From NCBI RefSeq assembly GCF_014642735.1, contig NZ_BMIV01000015.1, positions 1 to 51,688 on the forward strand: a DNA stretch of 51,688 nucleotides, in the 5' to 3' direction. How positions within the stretch are numbered: the stretch's first letter is position 1; the number at the start of each line of letters is the position of its first letter. A program made the position numbers and the translations under genes. Positions 25,848 to 34,477 of the stretch are shown in pieces. Source of the DNA: Paracoccus acridae (lineage in GTDB: Bacteria; Pseudomonadota; Alphaproteobacteria; Rhodobacterales; Rhodobacteraceae). The notes below the pieces were generated by a model. That model was not told the origin of the DNA, ran no database searches, and worked only from the letters and a program-made list of their open reading frames with translations.

Positions 25848-26516
25848 ATGTATCAGTTCAACTTCCAGCCGGTTTTCGATAACCTCGACCTGCTCCTTTA
25901 CGGGGCATGGCTGACGGTGCGGCTGTCGTTCCTGGCGATGATCCTGGGCCTTGTCGTCTCGCTGCTGGGCGCGGTCGCGAAGACCTCGGGCATCCGCCCG
26001 CTGCGGTGGCTGGTCGATGTGTATGTCGAGGTGATCCGGAACACGCCCTTCCTGATCCAGATCTTCTTCATCTTCTTCGGGCTGCCCGCCGTAGGCATCT
26101 CGATGTCGCCCAACACGGCGGCGCTTGTGGCCCTTGTCATCAACGTCGGCGCCTACGGGACCGAGATCATCCGCGCGGGCATCGAATCCATTCCCAAGGG
26201 CCAGATCGAGGCCGGGCGGGCGCTTGGCCTCAGCCCGGTCCATATCTTCCGCTATGTCGTCGTGGTGCCCGCGCTGCGCAACATCTATCCGGCGCTGACC
26301 AGCCAGTTCATCTACCTGATGCTGACCTCCAGCGTGGTTTCGGTCATCTCGGCCAACGACCTGGCCTCGGCGGGGGCGGACCTCAACGCCCGCACCTTCG
26401 CCAGCTTCGAGATCTACCTGGTCCTGACGGTGATGTATTTCCTGCTGGCGCTCGGCTTTTCCACGCTGTTCGGCGTCGTCCGCCGCGCCTTCTTCACCTA
26501 TCCCGCGAGCCGCTGA
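25848..26516 (+). CDS. Polar amino-acid-type ABC transporter permease 1
   Basis: A 222-aa HisM/GlnP-type permease with about five membrane helices. The EAA loop is visible as EIIRAGIESIPKGQIEAGRA at about 103-122. It is the first gene of the operon, preceded by GGGGAGGG. It pairs with the next gene to form the membrane channel. Confidence 0.9.
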   Translation: MYQFNFQPVFDNLDLLLYGAWLTVRLSFLAMILGLVVSLLGAVAKTSGIRPLRWLVDVYVEVIRNTPFLIQIFFIFFGLPAVGISMSPNTAALVALVINVGAYGTEIIRAGIESIPKGQIEAGRALGLSPVHIFRYVVVVPALRNIYPALTSQFIYLMLTSSVVSVISANDLASAGADLNARTFASFEIYLVLTVMYFLLALGFSTLFGVVRRAFFTYPASR

Positions 26517-26517
26517 C

Positions 26518-27174
26518 ATGATCCGCGAGTTTTCATCCGCCGACGTGATGTTCATCGTCATGGCCGTCCGCTGGACGCTGGTCTTGTCGGCCGTGGCCTT
26601 CCTGGGCGGCGCGGTGGGCGGCCTGCTGATCGCCCTGGCGCGCACCTCGGGCAGCAAGGCACTGCGCCGGATTTCGGCGGGCTTCATCCAGGTGTTCCAG
26701 GGCACGCCGCTGCTGATGCAGCTGTTCCTGGTCTATTTCGGGCTGGCCGTAGTGGGCCTGCCGATCGACCCCCTGCTGGCCGCCGCCGTCGCCCTGACGC
26801 TGCACGCAAGCGCCTATCTGGGCGAAATCTGGCGCGGCAGCATCGAGGCCGTCCCCTCGGGCCAGACCGAAGCCGCGACGGCCCTTGCGCTGTCATATCC
26901 CCACCGGATGCGCCATGTGGTGCTGCCCCAGGCCATGCGCATCGCCACCGCGCCGACGGTGGGCTTCCTGGTGCAGCTGATCAAGGGCACCTCGCTTGCA
27001 TCCATCATCGGCTTCACCGAACTGACCCGCGCGGGCCAGATCGTCAACAACGCCACCTTCAAGCCGTTCCTGGTCTTTGGCACCGTGGCCATCCTGTATT
27101 TCATCCTGTGCTGGCCCTTGTCGCTGATGGCCCGCAGGCTCGAGGCGCGGATGCGCCTTGCCGTCACCCGCTGA
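26518..27174 (+). CDS. Polar amino-acid-type ABC transporter permease 2
   Basis: A 218-aa permease of the same family with its own EAA loop (EIWRGSIEAVPSGQTEAATA). One base separates it from permease 1. The end (GTSLASIIGFTELTRAGQ) is typical of the HisM family. It is the partner subunit of the channel. Confidence 0.9.
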   Translation: MIREFSSADVMFIVMAVRWTLVLSAVAFLGGAVGGLLIALARTSGSKALRRISAGFIQVFQGTPLLMQLFLVYFGLAVVGLPIDPLLAAAVALTLHASAYLGEIWRGSIEAVPSGQTEAATALALSYPHRMRHVVLPQAMRIATAPTVGFLVQLIKGTSLASIIGFTELTRAGQIVNNATFKPFLVFGTVAILYFILCWPLSLMARRLEARMRLAVTR

Positions 27175-27193
27175 ATCTCGAGGAGGAGAAACC

Positions 27194-27991
27194 ATGAAGC
27201 TCAACCGTCGCCTGTTCACCGCCCTGGCCGCGTCCTCGCTGGCCCTGGGCCTTGCCATGCCCGCATCCGCCGCAGACCTGGCCGCCATCGAAAGCGCCGG
27301 CACGATCAAGGTCGGGATGCTGGTCGATTTCCCGCCCTTCGGCATCCAGGACGCCTCGGGCACGCCCGACGGCTATGACGCCGACGTGGCCAAGGCCCTG
27401 GCGGAATCGCTGGGGGTGCAGGCGCAGATCGTGCCGGTGACGGGGCCGAACCGCATCCCCTACCTGCTGTCGGGGCAGGTGGACGTCCTGGTCGCCTCGC
27501 TCGGCATCACCGAGGAGCGGGCCCAGCGAGTCGATTTCTCGGCCCCCTATGCGGGCATCAGCATCGCCGTCTATGGCGCAACGGGAACCGAGGTGGCGGA
27601 ACCCGCCGACCTGGCCGGACAAACCATTGCCGTGGCCCGCGCCTCGACCCAGGACACCGGCGTGACCGAGGTCGCCCCCGAAGGCACGGAAATCCGCCGC
27701 TTCGACGACGACGCAAGCGCGGTGCAGGCGCTTTTGTCGGGCCAGGTCAACCTGATCGGCCTGTCGAACGTGGTCTTCCTGCAGGTGGACAAGGTCGCGG
27801 CAGGCAAGTTCGACAAGAAGTTCGACCTGTCCAGCCAGGTGCAGGGCATCGCGGTGGCGCCAGGATCCGACGCGCTGCTGGAAAAGGTGAACGCCTTTGT
27901 CCAGACCGCCCGCAGCGACGGCACACTGGACGAAATCCACCAGAAATGGCTGGGCGAGCCGCTGCCCGACTTCGTCAAGACCGCCGAGTAA
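27194..27991 (+). CDS. ABC transporter substrate-binding protein (SBP_bac_3)
   Basis: A 265-aa periplasmic binding protein. The signal peptide ([20 protein letters not shown], then AMPASA) is cleaved after about residue 26. The family text [19 protein letters not shown] and [12 protein letters not shown] follows. The start was placed at 27194, after a strong GGAGGAG; the frame is open further upstream within permease 2. The polar amino-acid class is clear, the ligand is not. Confidence 0.92.
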   Translation: MKLNRRLFTALAASSLALGLAMPASAADLAAIESAGTIKVGMLVDFPPFGIQDASGTPDGYDADVAKALAESLGVQAQIVPVTGPNRIPYLLSGQVDVLVASLGITEERAQRVDFSAPYAGISIAVYGATGTEVAEPADLAGQTIAVARASTQDTGVTEVAPEGTEIRRFDDDASAVQALLSGQVNLIGLSNVVFLQVDKVAAGKFDKKFDLSSQVQGIAVAPGSDALLEKVNAFVQTARSDGTLDEIHQKWLGEPLPDFVKTAE

Positions 27992-27999
27992 CCGCGACA

Positions 28000-28020
28000 G
28001 CCCGGCCCCCGCGGCCGGGC
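28000..28020 (+). terminator. Intra-operon hairpin behind the binding-protein gene
   Basis: Arms GCCCGGCC and GGCCGGGC enclose CCCGC. There is no T tract, so it is more likely an mRNA-stabilising or attenuating hairpin that keeps the binding protein more abundant than the downstream ATPase. Confidence 0.6.
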
Positions 28021-28043
28021 CGCTTCTTGCAGGGAGCAGGACC

Positions 28044-28778
28044 ATGACCGAAGACGCGATCATCATGCGCGCCGTCAACAAGTATTACGGCGGCTTTCAT
28101 GCCCTGGCGGATATCGACCTGACCGTGCGGCGGGGGGAACGCATCGTCATCTGCGGCCCGTCCGGGTCGGGGAAGTCCACGCTGATCCGCACCATCAACC
28201 AGCTGGAACCGATCCAGTCCGGCTCCATCGTAGTGGACGGCGTGGAACTGACCGCGGGCGGCGACAACGTCGCCAAGGTGCGCCAGGACGTCGGCATGGT
28301 GTTCCAGAACTTCAACCTGTTCCCGCACATGACCGTGCTGGAGAACTGCGTCCTGTCGCCCATGAAGACGCGCAAGACCCCGCGCGCCGAGGCCGAGGCG
28401 ACCGCCCGCCATTACCTGGAACGCGTCAAGATCCCCGAACAGGCCGACAAGTATCCCGCCCAGCTGTCCGGCGGCCAGCAGCAGCGCGTGGCCATTGCCC
28501 GCGCGCTGTGCATGAAGCCGCGGATCATGCTGTTCGACGAACCGACCTCGGCCCTCGACCCCGAGATGGTCAAGGAGGTTCTGGACACGATGATCGACCT
28601 TGCCCGCGAGGGGATGACCATGCTGTGCGTCACGCACGAGATGGAGTTCGCACGCGCCGTCGCCGACCGCGTGATCTTCATGGACAAGGGCGTCATCGTC
28701 GAGGAAGGCGCGCCCGATGCGTTCTTCGGCAACCCGCAGAATGACCGCCTGCGCAACTTCCTGGGACAGATCGCATGA
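28044..28778 (+). CDS. ABC transporter ATP-binding protein (GlnQ/HisP type)
   Basis: A 244-aa ATPase. Walker A is GPSGSGKST at 38-46, the signature is LSGGQQQR and Walker B is [12 protein letters not shown]. It starts after AGGGAGCAGG and its stop overlaps the next gene by four bases, so transport and catabolism are coupled. Confidence 0.93.
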   Translation: MTEDAIIMRAVNKYYGGFHALADIDLTVRRGERIVICGPSGSGKSTLIRTINQLEPIQSGSIVVDGVELTAGGDNVAKVRQDVGMVFQNFNLFPHMTVLENCVLSPMKTRKTPRAEAEATARHYLERVKIPEQADKYPAQLSGGQQQRVAIARALCMKPRIMLFDEPTSALDPEMVKEVLDTMIDLAREGMTMLCVTHEMEFARAVADRVIFMDKGVIVEEGAPDAFFGNPQNDRLRNFLGQIA

Positions 28779-29695
28779 CCCGGCCCCGGATCCTTTGCCT
28801 CGCCGACCTCAAGCCGCAGGACATGGCCCAGCGGCTGGAAGGCGACTATCACGTCCTGCGCGACATCGCGAATGCCGCCGATGTCGAGGCGGTGGTGACC
28901 GCAGGCAATGTCGGCCTGTCGACGGCGCAGATGGCGCAGCTTCCCGCGCTGCGGCTGATCGCGGTGAACGGCGTCGGCGTCGATGCGGTGGACCTGGCCC
29001 AGGCCGCGCGCCGCGGCATCGCCGTGACCACGACGCCCGACGTGCTGTCGCAGGCCGTGGCGGAAATGGCCCTGGCCTTGGCGCTCGCCACGGGCCGGCA
29101 GGTGGCCGAGGGCGACCGCTTCGTCCGCGCGGGCCAATGGGTCGGGGGCGGCAAGCTGGGGCTGGCTTCCTCGGTCCTGGACCGGCGGGCCGGGATCCTC
29201 GGCTATGGCCGCATCGGCCGGCGGCTGGCCGACATGCTGCGCGGTCTGGGGATGGGTGTCAGCTATACCGCCCGAAGCGAAAGGCCCGACAGCCCCGACA
29301 GCTTCCGCCCCGATGCGGTCAGCCTGGCGCAGGATTGTGAGCTGCTGTTCGTGACCGCAGCGGGTGGCGAGGCGACGCGCAGCCTGGTCGATGCCGCCGT
29401 CCTGTCTGCGCTCGGCGCCCAGGGGATCGTCGTCAATGTGGCCCGCGGGCCGGTCGTGGACACGGCGGCGCTGGCTGCTGCCTTGCATTCGGGCACCGTT
29501 GCCGGGGCGGGAATGGATGTCTTCGACGACGAACCGGACGTGCCGCAGTCGCTGCTGGATGCGCCGAATTGCGTGCTGACGCCGCATATCGGATCGGCCA
29601 CGGTCCAGGCGCGGAGGGCCATGGCGCAACTGGTGCTGGACAACCTCGCCGCCCATTTCGCGGGCCAGCCCTTGTCCACCCCCTATCCCGGCTGA
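28775..29695 (+). CDS. D-isomer 2-hydroxyacid dehydrogenase
   Basis: A 306-aa NAD(P)-dependent dehydrogenase. The dinucleotide-binding motif is [12 protein letters not shown] (GxGxxG form), with the catalytic R in VNVARGP, E in MDVFDDEP and H in LTPHIGSA. Overlap with the ATPase gene is ATGA. The likely substrate is a D-2-hydroxy acid such as a glycerate or a sugar-acid derivative, reduced or oxidised in the cytoplasm. Exact substrate unknown. Confidence 0.88.
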   Translation: MTRPRILCLADLKPQDMAQRLEGDYHVLRDIANAADVEAVVTAGNVGLSTAQMAQLPALRLIAVNGVGVDAVDLAQAARRGIAVTTTPDVLSQAVAEMALALALATGRQVAEGDRFVRAGQWVGGGKLGLASSVLDRRAGILGYGRIGRRLADMLRGLGMGVSYTARSERPDSPDSFRPDAVSLAQDCELLFVTAAGGEATRSLVDAAVLSALGAQGIVVNVARGPVVDTAALAAALHSGTVAGAGMDVFDDEPDVPQSLLDAPNCVLTPHIGSATVQARRAMAQLVLDNLAAHFAGQPLSTPYPG

Positions 29696-29698
29696 CCC

Positions 29699-30637
29699 AT
29701 GCGCGTCCTGTCCATCGGCGAGCCGCTGATCGAGTTCACCAGCCGGCGCGACGCCCCCTCGACCTTCGACCGCAGGGCCGGGGGCGACACGCTGAACACC
29801 GCCATCTACCTGGCGCGGCTGATGGGGCCGGGAATGGTCGGCTACCTGTCCTGCCTGGGGGACGACCCGCACAGCCAGTGGCTTCGCGCACAGATAGCAG
29901 GGGAAGGCATCGATACCCGCTTCCTGCTGGAACGTCCGGGCGCACGGCCGGGTCTCAGCTTCGTCGCCACCGACGCGGCAGGCGAGCGCAGCTTCGCCTA
30001 CTGGCGCGACCAGTCGCCCTTCCGGGACATGTTCCAAGACAGCACCGACCTTAGCGCCCTGGATCATGCCGACACGCTGTTCCTTTCCGCGGTGGCCCTG
30101 GCCGTGTTGCGCCCGGAGGGGCGAGAGGCGCTGCTGGACGCGCTGCACCAGCGGCGGGCGCAGGGGGCGGTCGTGGTCTTTGACACCAACTACCGCCCTG
30201 CCCTGTGGCCCGATGCCGCGACCGCAAGGGATGTGATCGGTCGTGCGGCAAAGCTGGCTTCGCTGCTGCTGCCTTCCTTTGACGACATGGCGGCCTGCTT
30301 CGGCAGCGCCGACCCGGCCGAGGCCATCGCCGCCCTGCGCCGCATGACCGATGCCGAGATCATCCTGACCACCGGCGGCGGACCCGTCCTGCGCTGCGCC
30401 ACCGGAAGCGACAGGAGTGAACGACACGAGTTGCCGCCCCCCGTGGCGGCTGTCGATACCACCGGCGCGGGCGACAGCTTCGATGCGGGGCTTCTTGCCG
30501 CGCGCTTGGCGGGACTGGCGGTGGACAGGGCCATTGCCGCCGGAGCGCGGCTTGCCTCGGTTGTCGTGACCCATCCGGGCGCAGTCATTCCCCGCACCGC
30601 GATGCCCGCTCTGCCAACGAACGAAAGCCTGCCATGA
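29699..30637 (+). CDS. PfkB-family sugar kinase (KDG-kinase-like)
   Basis: A 312-aa ribokinase-family kinase. The N-terminal GGDTLNTAIYLARL and the C-terminal signature DTTGAGDSFDAG, with the catalytic base D259, are present. The overall form is closest to 2-keto-3-deoxygluconate kinases, but substrate assignment in this family is unreliable. It lies three bases after the dehydrogenase and overlaps the next gene by four bases. Confidence 0.85.
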   Translation: MRVLSIGEPLIEFTSRRDAPSTFDRRAGGDTLNTAIYLARLMGPGMVGYLSCLGDDPHSQWLRAQIAGEGIDTRFLLERPGARPGLSFVATDAAGERSFAYWRDQSPFRDMFQDSTDLSALDHADTLFLSAVALAVLRPEGREALLDALHQRRAQGAVVVFDTNYRPALWPDAATARDVIGRAAKLASLLLPSFDDMAACFGSADPAEAIAALRRMTDAEIILTTGGGPVLRCATGSDRSERHELPPPVAAVDTTGAGDSFDAGLLAARLAGLAVDRAIAAGARLASVVVTHPGAVIPRTAMPALPTNESLP

Positions 30638-31380
30638 CCCTTGCCTTTGACGCCGCCGCCGCCGCCCGCACGCTGCTGGACATCCGCAAGGGCGCGCCCC
30701 GTCCGCCGGGCCTGCCGGTGACGCCGCCCGATACGGCGGCGGCCTATGCCGTGCAGCGCGCGGTGATCGCCGAACTGGGCGGAGGGGCCTGGAAGATGGC
30801 GCTGCTGGGCGGTCGCGACCGTCATGCCGGCGCCCTGCCCGGCGGGCTGATCGCATCTTCGGGCGACACATCGCCGCCCCTGCCCCCCGACGCCTCCATC
30901 GAGGTCGAGACCGCCCTGATCCTTGGCGCCGATCTTGCCCCCGGCGCGGACGAGGCCGCGGTCCTGGCTGCCATCGCCGAGGTGCGGCTTTGCTTCGAAA
31001 TCGTCGCCTCGCGCTTTGCCGACCGGACGGCGGTCGCTCCGCTGGAGGCCATGGCCGACGCCTTCAGCGCGGGCGGGATCGTGCTGGGCGACCCGTTGGA
31101 GGGCTGGCGCGAGGCGACGAGCGGACCGCTGGGCATCCGCCTGTGGCTGGACGACCAGCTTGTCGAGGCCGCCGAAACCGTGCAAGGCCCGGACGACGCC
31201 CTGTCCTTCCTGGCCTGGCTTGCCAGTCATGCCGCGCAGCAAGGCCTGCCGCTGCGCCGGGGCGATCTTATCATCACCGGGGCCAGGATCGGCCCGCTGC
31301 CGCTGAACGGCGCCACGCGCGCCCGCGCCACCGCCTGCGGGGCCGAGGTTTCGGCCAGCCTGCACTACAAGGCCGAATAA
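30634..31380 (+). CDS. 2-keto-4-pentenoate hydratase-like protein (MhpD family)
   Basis: A 248-aa protein of the FAH/MhpD hydratase fold. The text FEIVASRFADR (about 121-131) and the RRGDLIITGARIGPLPL segment match the family. Typical length is 260. These enzymes hydrate or decarboxylate 2-keto acids. It is the last gene of the LacI-controlled operon. Its presence beside a KDG-kinase-like protein suggests breakdown of a 2-keto-3-deoxy acid. Confidence 0.8.
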   Translation: MTLAFDAAAAARTLLDIRKGAPRPPGLPVTPPDTAAAYAVQRAVIAELGGGAWKMALLGGRDRHAGALPGGLIASSGDTSPPLPPDASIEVETALILGADLAPGADEAAVLAAIAEVRLCFEIVASRFADRTAVAPLEAMADAFSAGGIVLGDPLEGWREATSGPLGIRLWLDDQLVEAAETVQGPDDALSFLAWLASHAAQQGLPLRRGDLIITGARIGPLPLNGATRARATACGAEVSASLHYKAE

Positions 31381-31719
31381 CCGTTGCCTCGAGCGACAAG
31401 ATGATTCTGCCCGATCGACTTCAAGCCCGTTATCTCGTCCCGCACGGGTTTCCAAACTGACCAGGATACAGGCACTGCAGGCACAAAGCAGGCAGGTTGC
31501 CCCTGAAAACATCTTCAGCGGGCGGGGAACGCCGAATGGATGGGCGGGGGCACCCCTCATAAGCTAAGGACTGGTTCATGGCCCGGCGCAACGAAGCGCC
31601 ACCGGCCCGCTCGCAACGATGCGGCAATTCCCGAAGCGTCACGGTGTGGCCGGTCCTGCCCGGCTTCTCGGCATCGCGCTTCTGACAGCCACTGATCCCC
31701 GTCAGCCATCGGAGCATCC
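31381..31719. other. Intergenic, no gene seen
   Basis: About 340 bases between the hydratase gene and the NarK fragment. Several short frames are open, none convincing. It probably contains the promoter of the former nitrate-transporter gene; I did not find a clear FNR-type box. Confidence 0.5.
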
Positions 31720-31821
31720 ATGTCCGTCCCCATTCCCGCTGCCTCCGGCGATGCGCGTCGCGCGCTGAGCCTGTCCACCGCAGCCTTCACCGTCTGCTTT
31801 GCGGTCTGGACGATCTTTTCA
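31720..31821 (+). pseudogene. NarK-like nitrate/nitrite transporter, first 34 codons
   Basis: After GGAG the frame begins MSVPIPAASGDARRALSLST and continues AAFTVCFAVWTIFS. The last part matches the N-terminal membrane helix of NarK-family MFS transporters, as far as I recall the family. At base 31821 it runs into the IS3 element. The rest of the gene is not found on the other side. Confidence 0.65.
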
Positions 31822-31884
31822 GAGGTGGTCGCAGGAATTCGGACCAGTCGCTAAGCTCTGGCGATTGACGAAGGACTGATCCGC

Positions 31885-32193
31885 ATGACGAAACGGAAGC
31901 GCTATTCGGCGGAGTTCAAGGCGAAGGTGGCTCTTGAAGCCATTCGCGAGGAACTGACGACGGCTGAGCTGGCCAAGAAGTATGACATCCACCCCACCAT
32001 GATCACGGGCTGGAAGAGAACCGCGATTGAGAACATGGCCTCGGCCTTTGACGGCAACAACGCTGCCGAGCCGGCGATTTCCGCCGGTGAGATCGAGAAG
32101 CTGCATGCCAAGATCGGCCAGTTGGTTGTGGAACGCGATTTTTTGTCCGCAGCCTCCAGTCTCATTCTCGGCACTGGAGGCAAAAAGCGGTGA
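31885..32193 (+). CDS. IS3-family transposase OrfA
   Basis: A 102-aa helix-turn-helix protein (KRKRYSAEFKAKVALEAIRE, then LTTAELAKKYDIHPTMITGW) with a leucine-zipper-like C-terminus. It binds the terminal repeats. Near its end the run CAAAAAG (32181-32187) allows a -1 frameshift into OrfB, as in other IS3 elements. Confidence 0.92.
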   Translation: MTKRKRYSAEFKAKVALEAIREELTTAELAKKYDIHPTMITGWKRTAIENMASAFDGNNAAEPAISAGEIEKLHAKIGQLVVERDFLSAASSLILGTGGKKR

Positions 32194-33020
32194 AGCAGGA
32201 TCACCCTGATCTCAGCGTCCGGCGGCAATGCAGCCTGCTGTCGCTGGCGCGCTCCGGCCTTTATTACCAGCCACGCGGCGAAAGCGCCGAGAGCCTGAAG
32301 TTCATGGCCATTATCGACCGGCAGTTCCTCGAGACGCCGTGGCATGGTTCACGGCAGATGGCCCGCCACATGCAACGAGAGGGGCATCGGTGCGGGCGCC
32401 ATCGGGTCTGCCGGCTGATGAAGCTCATGCGTCTGGTGCCGATCTATCAGGAGCCAAAGACCAGCAAGAAGCACCCGGAGCACAAGATTTACCCTTACCT
32501 TCTCAGGAGCCTGTCCATCACCCGCCCCAATCAGGTCTGGTGCACCGATATCAGCTACATCCCCATGCGCCGGGGGTTCCTGTATCTGGTGGCGATCATG
32601 GACTGGCACAGCCGCAAGGTGCTCAGCTGGCGGCTGTCGAACTCCATGGACGCGAGCTTCTGCCTGGAGGCTCTGAAGGAGGCGCTGGCCCGATATGGCA
32701 CGCCCGAGATTTTCAACAGCGATCAGGGCTCGCAATTCACCAGCACCGAGTTCACCGAGGTGCTGGTGAATGCCAAGGTAAAGATCTCCATGGATGGGCG
32801 TGGCCGCTGGATCGACAACCGGATGATCGAAAGGCTGTGGCGTTCCCTCAAATACGAATGTGTCTACCTGAACGCCTTTGAGACCGGTTCCGAGGCCCGC
32901 AAGGGGATCGGCGCCTGGATCAGCTATTACAACAAAAAACGTCCGCACTCATCGCATGGATTGCTGACGCCAGCTGAGGTCTATGATACCGCCAACCAGA
33001 ACCTGAAAGCCGCTGCCTGA
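32190..33020 (+). CDS. IS3-family transposase OrfB (DDE integrase)
   Basis: A 276-aa rve-type integrase in the -1 frame relative to OrfA; the active protein is the frameshifted OrfAB. The DDE acids are seen in CTDISY, NSDQGSQ and the later E of the MIERLWRSLKYE segment. The text YIPMRRGFLYLVAIMDWHSR is typical of one large IS3 subgroup. The GTG at 32190 is only the edge of the frame. Confidence 0.92.
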   Translation: MKQDHPDLSVRRQCSLLSLARSGLYYQPRGESAESLKFMAIIDRQFLETPWHGSRQMARHMQREGHRCGRHRVCRLMKLMRLVPIYQEPKTSKKHPEHKIYPYLLRSLSITRPNQVWCTDISYIPMRRGFLYLVAIMDWHSRKVLSWRLSNSMDASFCLEALKEALARYGTPEIFNSDQGSQFTSTEFTEVLVNAKVKISMDGRGRWIDNRMIERLWRSLKYECVYLNAFETGSEARKGIGAWISYYNKKRPHSSHGLLTPAEVYDTANQNLKAAA

Positions 33021-33082
33021 CATGAACCCCATGCCCGAGCTTAGCGAAGCGGCAAACTGGTCGGAAATCCCGGACCACCTCT

Positions 33083-33256
33083 ATCACCGGCCGGATCGAA
33101 GCGCTGAACGCGCGTCACGCGGCGCTCGAGGATCAGCTCGCGGAGCTTCTAAAGCGCCCTTCGGCAGGCGCCGAGGAGATCGCCGCTATCAAGAAGGAAA
33201 AGCTCGAGATCAAGGACGAGCTTGCCTTGCTGCAGCGCGAAACCGCTGAGACCTGA
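33083..33256 (+). pseudogene. 3' part of a DUF465-like small protein
   Basis: The frame starting at the IS3 edge reads ITGRIEALNARHAALEDQLA and then, after a proline break, IAAIKKEKLEIKDEL. This coiled-coil text matches DUF465/YdcH-like proteins of about 70 aa. The N-terminal part was removed by the insertion or a following deletion. A strong terminator follows. Confidence 0.6.
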
Positions 33257-33303
33257 GGCCAAGCCAGCGCCGGCACCTGCCGGCGCAGCTTCCAGAAAGC
33301 AAG

Positions 33304-33336
33304 GCCCCCGGTAATTGCCGGGGGCTTTTCTCTTTT
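33304..33336 (+). terminator. Rho-independent terminator
   Basis: Arms GCCCCCGG and CCGGGGGC (33304-33311, 33318-33325) enclose TAATTG and are followed by TTTTCTCTTTT. It ends the DUF465-like fragment and insulates the defence cassette downstream. Confidence 0.88.
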
Positions 33337-33574
33337 TATAACATAGCTGTCCCAAGCCTGACTACTTCAGCGGCCTGCTAGAACAGCCTGCCTATGAGGC
33401 CCTGCAGGCGCTATCGCGGCCGCGATGAACGGGTTTTATGGAATTTCGATCGGCACTTGGGCCGCGCGCTTACCTTGTTTACGCCGCCTCACCATCAGAT
33501 CTGCTTTTGAGCCCTGACGGACTTGAAGAACAAAAACCTCGAACTTTCCCCGGGTCTTGGCTATCCGTTCTACT
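33337..33574. other. Upstream region of the defence cassette
   Basis: No sense-strand gene. A 64-codon frame on the minus strand (33436-33630) would overlap the DUF429-like start and has no ribosome site that I trust. The promoter of the three-gene cassette must lie here; no strong -35/-10 pair was recognised. Confidence 0.4.
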
Positions 33575-34477
33575 ATGAAGATTCTGGGCATTGATTTCAC
33601 AAGCAGACCCTCACGGCGTAAGCCCATCACCTGTATTTATTGCACGCTGGACGACCACGCCCTGCGCATGCAGTCTTTCCAGGAGTGGCATAGTTATGAA
33701 ATTTTCGAAGCTGCCCTCGCAATGCCCGGCCCATGGATTGCCGGGATTGACTTTCCCTTCGGCCAGTCCCGCCGCTTTGTCGAGACCATCGGCTGGCCCC
33801 AGTCATGGGCCGCATACGTTCACCATGCAGGCCAGTTGGGTCGAAACGGTTTCCGTGAGGCGCTGAACGGCTATAAAGAGAACCGTGTTGCTGGCGATAA
33901 AGAACATCGCCGCGCGACCGACGAGGCCGCGGGTTCGATAAGCCCGCAAAAACTCTACGGCGTACCCGTCGGTCTGATGTTCTTCGAGGGCGCCCCGCGC
34001 CTGCTGGCCTCAAGGGTGACCATTCCCCACCTGCAGGAAGGTGATCCGGAACGCATTGCCATAGAGGCATATCCAGGCGTTCTCGCCCGCCAGTTCATCG
34101 GTCGCCGCAGCTACAAGAACGACACACGGAAGAAGCAGACCGCCGATCAGCACGAAGCGCGCGGTGCTCTGCTGCAAGCCCTCCGCGAGGAAGCGCCACG
34201 GCGCTACGGCTTCGGCATATACGCACAGGACGGCCTTTGCGACGATCCCGGCGCCGATCACCTCGACGCCCTTCTCTGTGCCGTCCAAGCGGCGTGGGCA
34301 TGGCGGCAGCGCATCGAGCGCTTCGGCGCCCCCGAGACAGTGGATCGGTTGGAAGGATGGATCGCAGACCCGCACCTGGCCCCCACCGTACCCCGGCGCG
34401 TTCACGGCCCATTCCAGCAAGAGGCCGATAGGAAGCACAAGGGCTCGACTACTGAAAGGGTCTTCGCCGATGGGTGA
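33575..34477 (+). CDS. DUF429-like protein, first gene of an unnamed cassette
   Basis: A 300-aa protein. The N-terminus ILGIDFTSRPSRRKPITCIY and the segment GPWIAGIDFPFGQSRRF match DUF429-type proteins, which are predicted to have an RNase-H-like fold; the two Asp residues (D6 and the D of GIDFPFG) are the candidate metal ligands. A third conserved-looking patch is ADHLDALLCAVQAAWA near 227. The ATG at 33575 is preferred to a TTG 18 bases upstream. The next gene starts eight bases before this stop. Nuclease activity is a prediction from fold, not shown. Confidence 0.65.
   Translation: MKILGIDFTSRPSRRKPITCIYCTLDDHALRMQSFQEWHSYEIFEAALAMPGPWIAGIDFPFGQSRRFVETIGWPQSWAAYVHHAGQLGRNGFREALNGYKENRVAGDKEHRRATDEAAGSISPQKLYGVPVGLMFFEGAPRLLASRVTIPHLQEGDPERIAIEAYPGVLARQFIGRRSYKNDTRKKQTADQHEARGALLQALREEAPRRYGFGIYAQDGLCDDPGADHLDALLCAVQAAWAWRQRIERFGAPETVDRLEGWIADPHLAPTVPRRVHGPFQQEADRKHKGSTTERVFADG

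Larger units (their letters stand above)
31822..33081 (+). mobile_element. IS3-family insertion sequence, about 1.26 kb
   Basis: Imperfect terminal inverted repeats frame the two transposase frames: GAGGTGGTCGCAGGAATTC at the left and, in reverse complement, GAGGTGGTCCGGGATTTCC at the right. Both transposase frames are intact. The DNA on the two sides comes from different genes and I see no target duplication. This points to deletion next to the element after insertion. Ends are uncertain by one or two bases. Confidence 0.85.

Noticed and set aside
28412..30871. 819-residue frame antisense to the dehydrogenase and kinase genes
   Set aside because: It is Arg/Gly-rich, without domains, and opposite three well-defined genes.
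31822..33081. Target-site duplication at the IS3 ends
   Set aside because: The bases on the two sides differ in every alignment tried within two bases of the inferred ends.
33436..33630. 64-codon minus-strand frame with protein-like basic text
   Set aside because: It overlaps the start of the DUF429-like gene and lacks a trusted ribosome site. Not excluded as a remnant of an older gene.
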